NCBI GenBank assembly: GCA_022729775.1
Contig: DZBA01000123.1
Location: forward strand, 3,147 to 9,049
DNA: 5,903 nucleotides
DNA from: Anaerolinea thermophila
GTDB taxonomy: Bacteria; Chloroflexota; Anaerolineae; Anaerolineales; Villigracilaceae
Reading direction: 5' to 3'
Within the stretch, counting starts at the first letter, position 1; each line of letters opens with the position of its first letter. Positions 1-4,717 of this stretch are shown here, in pieces. A program made the translations under genes and the position numbers. The notes beneath the pieces are model-generated. The model did not search any database and was not told the DNA's origin. It saw only the letters and a program-made list of their open reading frames with translations.

Positions 1-369
1 ATGAAACGCGCCATTCTTTTTACATTCTTTATTATTTTCATCGTCATCCTTGCGGATATGGGACGAATGCCGCGTTTTATCTCTGTCGCAGTGGAAGAAC
101 TTCCTTATGGGGACAAGGTCGCGCACTTCATTCTTTTTGGAATTTTGAATTTCTTCATCACACGCGCTGCCATTTCCACGTTTTCATCGCGCGACGCGCT
201 CCGTGTGGCGCTGCTTGCGGGCTTCATCCTTGCTTTACTTGTCGGCTTGGAAGAATTTTCGCAAAACTATTTTTCAGAGCGCACCGCCGAATGGGTTGAT
301 TTATTCGCCGGGTATGCGGGAATGTTCATCGGCGGAATGGTCGCGTTCAAATGGCGGGCGAGAGGCTGA
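1..369 (+). CDS. VanZ-like family small membrane protein
   Basis: The 122-residue protein is hydrophobic, with an N-terminal membrane segment (about residues 4-20), a second around 38-56, a third around 67-84 and a last one around 100-117. The signature is that of the VanZ-like family: D-K-V-A-H-F near residue 39, then an E-E-x-x-Q motif near 84-88, and R-x-x-E-W-x-D near 93-99 followed by a glycine-rich helix. VanZ itself gives low-level teicoplanin resistance, but most relatives of this size are uncharacterised, so resistance should not be assumed. The ATG is the first base of the window, so no ribosome site can be seen and an upstream start cannot be excluded; the Met-Lys-Arg start followed by a membrane helix looks natural. 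Its 3' end overlaps the convergent radical SAM gene by 23 bp. Function in this organism is unknown. Confidence 0.85.
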   Translation: MKRAILFTFFIIFIVILADMGRMPRFISVAVEELPYGDKVAHFILFGILNFFITRAAISTFSSRDALRVALLAGFILALLVGLEEFSQNYFSERTAEWVDLFAGYAGMFIGGMVAFKWRARG

Positions 370-1501
370 ACAAAGCCAGCTGCGCGGCGGGCTTGCGTCC
401 ATCCATGAGAAGATAAGGCGCGGCGCGTTCCGCAAGGATGCCGAGTTTTTTCAGCGCGGAAAGGTCGCGCAGTTTGCCCAACCTGCGCGCATTCAGAATA
501 GAGTCCGCGCCTTTTAATCCGATGCCGGGGATTTTTATCAAATCGCGTTTTTCCGCTTTATTGATTTCGATTGGATGTTCGATTAAATTCATTTGCGCCC
601 AAGCCTGTTTGGGGTCAGCGTCGAGCGGGAGGTTGCTGTCTTTGGCGAAGGGCAAATCTTCGAGGTCAAACCCATAATCGCGCAGGAGAAACGAAGCCTG
701 ATATAGGCGATGTTCGCGCATGGGATGTACAGCGGGTTTATTTTCAAATGGCGTGTCTTGAATTGGGTGGAAGGCGGAAAAATACGCGCGTTTCAATCGA
801 ACGTTTTTATGAAGCCAATCGGTCATGCTCAATAATTCAAGGTCGCTTTCATCCGCGCCGCCCGCGACAAATTGCGTTACAGTGGACGGGTATTTTCCAT
901 TCCAAAAATAATGCGCGGGAGTGCTTTGGCGAATCTCTTCGATCCATTTGAGCGGGTTTAACAACTCCTCGATGAATATTTTATGCGGCGCAAGTCTGGC
1001 AAGGCGGTCTGTGTTCGGCGCTTCCAAATTGACCGAGACGCGGTCTGCGAGCTGCATGGCGCGGTAGACTTGGGCTTTCTCCGCGCCGGGCATAATCTTC
1101 AAATGCAGGTATCCGCGATAGTGATATTTTTTGCGCAGGATTTCGGCTGTGTCGAGCAGTTGGTCTTGCGTGCGGATTCCGCCTCCCGCGATGCTTGAAC
1201 TCAAGAACGTGCCTTCTGCCATGCCGCGTTGATACATTTTACTGAAGAGCTGCGCGAACTCATCGGGCTTGAAGGTAGCGCGGCGAAAGTCACGCCCTGC
1301 GCGGAAGGGACAATAGAAACAGTCGCGCTCACATGCGGAAGAAAGCAAAGTCTTGAGCAGCAGGATGCTTTTTCCGTTGGGGAGTTGGGCGCGATGCGTG
1401 AAAGCTGAGTCGCGTTCCTTCGCGTTGAAACAGCGCGGCTCGCCATCTGCTTCGAATGTCATTTGAGAAGAAAGGTTTTTGAGGGTATCCAGCGCGTTCA
1501 T
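347..1501 (-). CDS. Radical SAM protein, putative DNA modification/repair family, with helix-hairpin-helix
   Basis: This 384-residue protein has a radical SAM core whose cluster motif is C57-x3-C61-x2-C64 (CERDCFYC), followed by FLSSSIAGG and GYLHLKIMPGAE segments typical of the barrel. A motif MREHRLYQASFLLRDYGF and the segment after it (about 265-320) match my memory of the family called 'putative DNA modification/repair radical SAM protein' (TIGR03916), normally about 400 residues. Residues 321-350 carry a helix-hairpin-helix (IPGIGLKGADSILNARR), a non-specific DNA-binding fold. The C-terminus has QLALF (374-378), resembling a beta-clamp binding peptide. In this family the gene is usually paired with a DUF4130/uracil-DNA-glycosylase-like partner; none is adjacent here. 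Likely a cytosolic enzyme acting on DNA; the reaction is unknown. The start is supported by the promoter directly upstream; no clear Shine-Dalgarno is seen. Confidence 0.9.
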   Translation of the reverse strand: MNALDTLKNLSSQMTFEADGEPRCFNAKERDSAFTHRAQLPNGKSILLLKTLLSSACERDCFYCPFRAGRDFRRATFKPDEFAQLFSKMYQRGMAEGTFLSSSIAGGGIRTQDQLLDTAEILRKKYHYRGYLHLKIMPGAEKAQVYRAMQLADRVSVNLEAPNTDRLARLAPHKIFIEELLNPLKWIEEIRQSTPAHYFWNGKYPSTVTQFVAGGADESDLELLSMTDWLHKNVRLKRAYFSAFHPIQDTPFENKPAVHPMREHRLYQASFLLRDYGFDLEDLPFAKDSNLPLDADPKQAWAQMNLIEHPIEINKAEKRDLIKIPGIGLKGADSILNARRLGKLRDLSALKKLGILAERAAPYLLMDGRKPAAQLALFSLSPAI

Positions 1502-1507
1502 ACTTCT

Positions 1508-1536
1508 ATTTTAGAACATTTGGTCTAAAATTTCAA
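1508..1536 (-). promoter_or_regulatory. Promoter of the radical SAM gene with overlapping operator-like dyad
   Basis: Read on the minus strand, TTGAAA (1536-1531) and TAAAAT (1513-1508) are separated by exactly 17 bp, a near-consensus sigma-70-type promoter. A dyad spans 1508-1531: arms ATTTTAGA (1508-1515) and TCTAAAAT (1524-1531) are perfect reverse complements, and 10 of 12 base pairs are symmetric across the whole 24 bp. The core, GAAC-ATTT-GGTC (1514-1525), is one base away from GAAC-N4-GTTC, the LexA box core of Gram-positive bacteria. Position over the -10 and spacer fits a repressor site. The -10 ends six bases before the ATG, so transcription would start at or beside base 1501. The promoter is well supported by sequence; the LexA assignment is inference. 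Confidence 0.6.
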
Positions 1537-1584
1537 GTCCGGGACAAAAGATGTACAATAGAGAAGTAATACAAACTATAGGAG
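1526..1584 (+). promoter_or_regulatory. Probable promoter region and ribosome site of the HAMP sensor gene
   Basis: Two -10-like hexamers face the sensor gene: TAAAAT (1526-1531, the other arm of the dyad described for the divergent gene) and TACAAT (1554-1559). Neither has a convincing -35 element; the best for TACAAT is TTTCAA at 1531-1536. A good Shine-Dalgarno AGGAG (1580-1584) lies six bases before the ATG at 1591 and fixes that start. Because the dyad sits between the two divergent genes, one regulator could act on both. Confidence 0.4.
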
Positions 1585-1590
1585 AAACCC

Positions 1591-2559
1591 ATGCGCATAA
1601 ATATTCGAACCAAGTTGATGCTCGTTTTTATGACCCTTGTGACGCTGTTCCTGCCCGGCGTGTTCTATTGGTTTTATCAATTCTCCACACAGCAAATGAT
1701 GGGAGAACTGCGGCAAAACCTGATGGTTTCGGCAAGCGTAGCGGCGAACATGATCAACGCGGAGCAACATGCCCGCGTGCTGGAGAGTGGCGTGGAAGGG
1801 GATGCGGATTACGAAGAAATCGCGCAGGCGCTGCGCGTGGCGCGGGATGCAAATCCCAGAATCGAAGCGGTTTATACGGCGGTCAAGTCAAGCAGCGGCA
1901 ACCCCGACGAATTGATGTTCGTGGTTTCAGCAGAGGAAAGCGAAGACCGCGCGCACCTGCGCGAGCCGTATGACGCCAGCAGCGCGCCGGTGATGATCAA
2001 GGCGTTCGAGGGAAACCCCATTGCGGATGTGGAAACTGGCGCGGATGAATTCGGCGTGTGGCTTTCGGGATATGCGCCCATCCGCGATGAAAGTGGAAAC
2101 ACAGTTGCCATTGTCGGCGTGGATATGCTCGCGGATGATATTTCAGCGATGCAAGGGCAAATACAAACCATCAGCATCCTTGTCTTTGTCATTGCGTATG
2201 CAAGCGTGTTCATCGCGGTTATTTTGATTTCTGGCGCAATTACCAAACCGCTGACCAAAATCACAACCGCCGCGCGCGTTTTGGAAAATGATGAGCCGTA
2301 CGACGCAAAGCAGCTGGAGTCCCTTGCCCGGGGCAAGGATGAACTGGGAATTCTCGCGCATGTCTTCAACGAAATGGCAGGGAAGGTTTACCAGCGACAG
2401 GAAGTGTTGAAGCAGGAAGTGGTGAAACTTCGCATCGAGATTGACCAAGCAAAACGCAAGAAAGAGGTCGAAGAAATTGTGGATTCGGATTACTTCCAGG
2501 ATTTGAAGGCGAAGTCTGATCTGGCGCGCAAGAGACGCACGACTAAAAACAAGGAATAA
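1591..2559 (+). CDS. Membrane sensor with Cache-like extracytoplasmic domain and HAMP, no output domain
   Basis: The 322-residue protein has a transmembrane helix at about 8-30, an extracytoplasmic region at 31-190, a second helix at about 191-215, a HAMP domain from about 216 to 268 (conserved P220 after the helix and the DELG at 250-253), and a charged coiled coil to about 295. The extracytoplasmic part ends with YAPIRDESGNTVAIVGVDM, typical of Cache/PDC small-molecule sensing domains. Such architecture normally feeds a histidine kinase, cyclase, diguanylate cyclase or chemotaxis domain, but here the protein ends about 55 residues after HAMP in a lysine/arginine-rich tail. Segment EEIVDSDYFQDL (295-305) recalls linkers downstream of HAMP in signalling proteins. 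No premature frameshift is evident: the following bases hold a promoter, not a kinase. Start is fixed by AGGAG six bases upstream. The ligand and partner are unknown. Confidence 0.85.
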   Translation: MRINIRTKLMLVFMTLVTLFLPGVFYWFYQFSTQQMMGELRQNLMVSASVAANMINAEQHARVLESGVEGDADYEEIAQALRVARDANPRIEAVYTAVKSSSGNPDELMFVVSAEESEDRAHLREPYDASSAPVMIKAFEGNPIADVETGADEFGVWLSGYAPIRDESGNTVAIVGVDMLADDISAMQGQIQTISILVFVIAYASVFIAVILISGAITKPLTKITTAARVLENDEPYDAKQLESLARGKDELGILAHVFNEMAGKVYQRQEVLKQEVVKLRIEIDQAKRKKEVEEIVDSDYFQDLKAKSDLARKRRTTKNKE

Positions 2560-2565
2560 TGTCAC

Positions 2566-2594
2566 TTGGTAGGGAAGGGGGGAATGGATATACT
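2566..2594 (+). promoter_or_regulatory. Candidate promoter of the iron-sulfur protein gene
   Basis: TTGGTA (2566-2571, four of six consensus bases) and TATACT (2589-2594, five of six) are separated by exactly 17 bp. They begin seven bases after the stop codon of the sensor gene. Transcription would start near 2601, giving a leader of about 60 bases that contains the whole inverted repeat at 2607-2640. This argues that the iron-sulfur gene is transcribed separately from the sensor gene. Confidence 0.45.
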
Positions 2595-2606
2595 GGTTGA
2601 AATTTC

Positions 2607-2640
2607 AAATTCAGAATTCTGAAATCAGAATTCTGAATTT
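2607..2640. repeat. Perfect 16 bp inverted repeat built from two tandem 12 bp palindromes
   Basis: Bases 2607-2622 and 2625-2640 are perfect reverse complements with only AA between them. Each arm contains the self-complementary 12-mer TCAGAATTCTGA (2611-2622 and 2625-2636), so the element is at once an inverted and a direct repeat. It is AT-rich and followed by TTATAC, ending nine bases before the AAGGAG ribosome site (2649-2654). It could be a double operator just downstream of the predicted start site, an RNA hairpin in the leader, or a weak two-way terminator (five T residues end the stem). The symmetry is certain; the role is not. Confidence 0.6.
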
Positions 2641-2660
2641 TTATACACAAGGAGTCCGCA

Positions 2661-3467
2661 ATGTGTGAATTTTGCACGCAGCACGGCGAAGGCAAGAAGT
2701 GGTATTTGACGATGGAGAATTACTCCAAAGACCTGCTTGACCAGAACAAGCGGCGCGAATATGCGGCGGAGTTTTTGAACGGATTCGACAAGCGCGCCCC
2801 AAAGGCGATCAAACAACTGGATATGGTGCGCCGCACGCCGATGATGAAACTCGCCAAGCCCGTCTTGACTCACATGCAGAAGGAAGACCATTACGGACAA
2901 GTGGTGCCGATGGAAGATGTGGAAAAAATCTTCGAGATGGTGCAAGGCGCGGTGAGACTTCCCTGCGTGTGCCGGCGCGTGACCACAGGCAACATGAACG
3001 CGCGTTACTGCTACGGTTTGACGATGGACCAGCAGTTGATGGATTCCCTCGACGATTCGTTCAGCCTCGAGACGCTGACCAAAACAGAAGCGCTCGACTC
3101 CATCCGCAAATTGGACAAGGAAGGCTTGGTCCACTCCGTTTGGACATTCAAGACTCCCTTTATTGGCGGGCTGTGCAACTGTGACCAGGATTGCATGGCA
3201 TACCGAATCACGCACGCGCGCAAAGATTATCCCGTCATGTTCCGCGCGGAATGGATCGCCATTGTCTCACCTGACGCGTGTAATGGCTGCCGCTTATGTA
3301 TGCGTCAATGTCAATATGGCGCGATTCGATATTCATCCAATAATAAGAAGGTTGTGATTGATCCGACGGCGTGTTACGGCTGCGGTGTCTGCCGCGCGAG
3401 TTGTAACAAGAACGCGATTGAACTTCAGCCAAGAGAATTGGTCAAAGAAGCGGCAGGGATTTGGTAA
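2661..3467 (+). CDS. Iron-sulfur protein with C-terminal 2x[4Fe-4S] ferredoxin domain and cysteine-rich N-terminal region
   Basis: The 268-residue protein ends with a bacterial-type ferredoxin domain: C207-x2-C210-x2-C213-x3-C217 and C238-x2-C241-x2-C244-x3-C248, each followed by the usual hydrophobic residues (YGAI, KNAI). Eight more cysteines lie upstream: C2 and C5 (CEFC), C102, C104 and C117 (LPCVCRR...CYG), and C172, C174 and C178 (GLCNCDQDC). The six in the middle could hold a further cluster or metal. There is no signal peptide and no membrane helix, so it is likely cytosolic. Residues 136-160 look like a short helical or winged-helix segment. Electron transfer or redox sensing is the reasonable inference; the exact family is not one I can name. 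The start is fixed by AAGGAG (2649-2654), six bases before the ATG. It stands alone behind its own predicted promoter. Confidence 0.85.
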   Translation: MCEFCTQHGEGKKWYLTMENYSKDLLDQNKRREYAAEFLNGFDKRAPKAIKQLDMVRRTPMMKLAKPVLTHMQKEDHYGQVVPMEDVEKIFEMVQGAVRLPCVCRRVTTGNMNARYCYGLTMDQQLMDSLDDSFSLETLTKTEALDSIRKLDKEGLVHSVWTFKTPFIGGLCNCDQDCMAYRITHARKDYPVMFRAEWIAIVSPDACNGCRLCMRQCQYGAIRYSSNNKKVVIDPTACYGCGVCRASCNKNAIELQPRELVKEAAGIW

Positions 3468-3486
3468 GAAAAGGATGAAGGATGAA

Positions 3487-3497
3487 ACCTGTCAGGT
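3487..3497. repeat. Short palindrome ACCTG-T-CAGGT
   Basis: An 11 bp palindrome (arms of five, one central base) sits in the 63 bp gap between the iron-sulfur gene and the next gene. It lies beside a small tandem repeat of AAGGATG (3471-3484). A one-base centre rules out a simple RNA hairpin of the terminator type. Similar ACCTGTCAGGT strings recur between genes in related genomes as far as I recall, so this may be a remnant of a dispersed repeat or a protein-binding site. Confidence 0.3.
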
Positions 3498-3530
3498 CTG
3501 TAGTTTAGAAGAAACAGGATAAAATAAGCC

Positions 3531-3974
3531 ATGCCGACTAAAATAATCCCCACCCGACCGTTGAATGAAAACGAGAAATTCCTGCGCGAGAAGTTTTACG
3601 AAAGCCTCGCCGCGCAAAGCGATTTGATGGACAAGTTGAGCGAGCGGCTGCTGACGCTTGAATTGGCGATCCCAGGCGCGTATGCGACAGCGTTGAAGTT
3701 GATGTACGGCGACAAGGCGACAGTCACCTTTGGGACGTGGGGTTATCTTGCGTTTGGGTTATGGTTCGCTTCGCTGATTTTGACCTTGTTTGCGCTCGCG
3801 CCTCAAAAGTGGAAGGTGGATGTTTCCATCTTAAAACAAGACCCTCGGAAATTGAATCAAGCCCTGGGGATCGAGGATTTCTTCGAGCAGTCGGCGCTGT
3901 ACAAGCGCAGGTTGATTTCGGTTTCGAGCGTGTTGTTCTTTTTAGGCGTGGTTGGCGCGGCGTTGACGTTGTAA
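3531..3974 (+). CDS. Small membrane protein of unknown function with two or three transmembrane helices
   Basis: The 147-residue protein starts with a charged amphipathic region (about 10-40), then a moderately hydrophobic stretch (40-59), a clear transmembrane helix (69-90), a basic loop (91-127, rich in Lys and Arg) and a terminal transmembrane helix (128-147). By the positive-inside rule the basic loop is cytosolic, which fits three helices with the N-terminus inside, or two helices with the long N-terminal part outside. I do not recognise the family. A weak AGGA (3516-3519) is 11 bases before the ATG, and TAAAAT (3520-3525) sits just upstream of the start, so initiation may be near-leaderless. 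The protein ends in a helix, and its stop codon (3972-3974) lies inside the border of the adjacent repeat element, so a lost C-terminal tail is possible. Two-helix membrane proteins are frequent partners in CHAT/STAND contexts, but a link here is inference only. Confidence 0.75.
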   Translation: MPTKIIPTRPLNENEKFLREKFYESLAAQSDLMDKLSERLLTLELAIPGAYATALKLMYGDKATVTFGTWGYLAFGLWFASLILTLFALAPQKWKVDVSILKQDPRKLNQALGIEDFFEQSALYKRRLISVSSVLFFLGVVGAALTL

Positions 3975-4117
3975 TTAATTAACTCACCTTACGCGCTTTA
4001 GGCATGTCACCCTCCCGATGGACATCGGGACGATGTGAGCAAAGCGAAGGGTCTCTGATATAATCGTAGAGATGTTTCGCTCCGCTCAACATGACACTGC
4101 GTAAGGTGAGTAATTAA
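3975..4117. repeat. Hairpin-type repeat element with terminal inverted repeats (MITE-like)
   Basis: Left end 3975-3994 and right end 4099-4117 are reverse complements with one extra A on the left (core ACTCACCTTACGC against GCGTAAGGTGAGT). Inside, 4036-4056 and 4068-4088 form a long imperfect stem (TGAGC..AGCGAA..TCTCT) around an 11-base loop, and TGTCA (4005-4009) matches TGACA (4092-4096). A smaller perfect hairpin TCCCGAT-GGAC-ATCGGGA (4013-4030) interrupts the left arm. The octamer GTAATTAA occurs at both borders (3971-3978 and 4110-4117), a possible target duplication, although TTAATTAA is itself palindromic. No ORF of its own is credible. It fits a non-autonomous dispersed element. Confidence 0.6.
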
Positions 4118-4244
4118 GGGCGCGTTTCAAATGAGTCGAGAGAAATTGGTGTAGCGCGTTGCGTGTTCCGTTTTGAACGCTTACGCAACACGTACCACGT
4201 ACCACGTACCACGCGACGGAATTCAATTGAGATGAAACGCGCCC
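4118..4244. repeat. Second repeat element with 12 bp perfect terminal inverted repeats
   Basis: GGGCGCGTTTCA (4118-4129) and TGAAACGCGCCC (4233-4244) are perfect reverse complements 103 bp apart. AATTA occurs one base outside each end (4112-4116 and 4246-4250), a possible but low-complexity target duplication. The interior holds a GTTGCGT/ACGCAAC pair (4158-4164 and 4183-4189) and a 7 bp tandem repeat. It starts on the base after the preceding element ends. The right end reaches to within eight bases of the ribosome site of the zinc-ribbon gene. There is no coding potential, so a MITE-like or REP-like element is the best description. Confidence 0.55.
4189..4213 (+). repeat. 7 bp tandem repeat CACGTAC, 3.6 copies
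   Basis: Three perfect copies of CACGTAC (4189-4195, 4196-4202, 4203-4209) are followed by a partial CACG (4210-4213). The array lies inside the element at 4118-4244. Copy number of such short arrays often varies between strains through slippage. Confidence 0.8.
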
Positions 4245-4263
4245 AAATTATAAGGAGGAATGT

Positions 4264-4524
4264 ATGAGAAAACGATTGACCTTTCAATGTTGGAACTGCG
4301 GCAAGACTTACACCCTGCTGCGGGAAATTACAACGGAGCAGACGCTGACGGTGGCTTGCCCGTATTGCAATGCCGAGGCGGTGGTGGATTTGGAGCCGTT
4401 TCGTAAAAAAGTAAAAAACGTGATGCGCGGCGGCGAAGGGATTGCTTCGGCTGCGCCTCGCAATGACATGCCAGAAGAATTGGATTTGCCCGACGTGCTG
4501 CCGACGAAGAAAAAGCCTGAATGA
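4264..4524 (+). CDS. Small zinc-ribbon protein with repeat-derived insert
   Basis: The 86-residue protein begins with a zinc ribbon: C9-W-N-C12 and C32-P-Y-C35, separated by a hydrophobic beta-hairpin-like stretch, the pattern of four-cysteine ribbons that bind one zinc ion. After it comes a basic helix (about 44-55, EPFRKKVKNVMRG), then a low-complexity segment GEGIASAAPRNDM (57-69) and an acidic-to-basic tail DLPDVLPTKKKPE. The GIASAAPRND string is what one obtains by translating a common dispersed DNA repeat, so this part is probably a later in-frame insertion. A very strong Shine-Dalgarno AAGGAGG (4252-4258), five bases before the ATG, fixes the start. It precedes the CHAT gene on the same strand, 193 bp away. 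Function is unknown; nucleic-acid or protein binding is plausible. Confidence 0.8.
   Translation: MRKRLTFQCWNCGKTYTLLREITTEQTLTVACPYCNAEAVVDLEPFRKKVKNVMRGGEGIASAAPRNDMPEELDLPDVLPTKKKPE
4434..4467. repeat. Dispersed-repeat fragment inside the zinc-ribbon coding region
   Basis: The stretch reads GCGAAGGGATTGCTTCGGC, a short GC-rich middle, then CCTCGCAATGACA. ATTGC (4441-4445) and GCAAT (4460-4464) are reverse complements. From memory this is the pattern of a small intergenic hairpin repeat seen in many bacterial genomes. Here it is in frame and adds about a dozen residues without a stop. A genome-wide self-comparison was not possible here. Confidence 0.5.
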
Positions 4525-4587
4525 TTACGAAGTTTTTTTTCGTGAACTCACAGATGCTCACCGTGTGTGTGAGCCGCCAAAATCTGG

Positions 4588-4670
4588 ACACGGATGACAC
4601 GGGTTTCACGGACGGACACGGAAAAAATAAAAAAATCCGTGAGGATCCGCGTAATCCGCCTAATCCGTGT
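4588..4670. repeat. Imperfect inverted repeat in the zinc-ribbon to CHAT gap
   Basis: ACACGGAT (4588-4595) pairs with ATCCGTGT (4663-4670), and inside it CACGGA (4617-4622) pairs with TCCGTG (4636-4641) around an A-rich loop. The arms are made of repeated CACGG and ATCCG words. This is a typical small dispersed hairpin repeat and not a gene. It occupies most of the 193 bp between the zinc-ribbon stop and the CHAT start. It is unlikely to be a normal terminator because no T-tract follows the outer stem. Confidence 0.55.
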
Positions 4671-4717
4671 ACAAAAAGGTTTTCAATGAGCCAATCCCGC
4701 AACTTAGAGGACATTCC

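Noticed and set aside
571..951. Plus-strand open frame of 126 codons within the radical SAM locus
   Set aside because: It is antisense to a strongly recognised protein and has no recognisable motif.
1872..2369. Minus-strand open frame of 165 codons within the sensor gene
   Set aside because: It lies opposite the clear Cache-HAMP protein and its sequence shows no domain or ribosome site.
4189..4213. CACGTAC array considered as a CRISPR or iteron array
   Set aside because: The unit is only 7 bp with no spacers, and no cas or replication gene is nearby.
4227..4254. Promoter-like TTGAGA - 16 bp - TATAAG at the edge of the second repeat element, upstream of the zinc-ribbon gene
   Set aside because: Its start site would fall near 4261, removing the excellent AAGGAGG ribosome site (4252-4258) from the transcript, so the two signals exclude each other; the ribosome site is the stronger one.
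4556..4574. Small hairpin GCTCAC-N7-GTGAGC after the zinc-ribbon gene, near a T8 run (4533-4540)
   Set aside because: The T-run lies before the hairpin on the plus strand and reads as A on the minus strand, so it does not form an intrinsic terminator in either direction.
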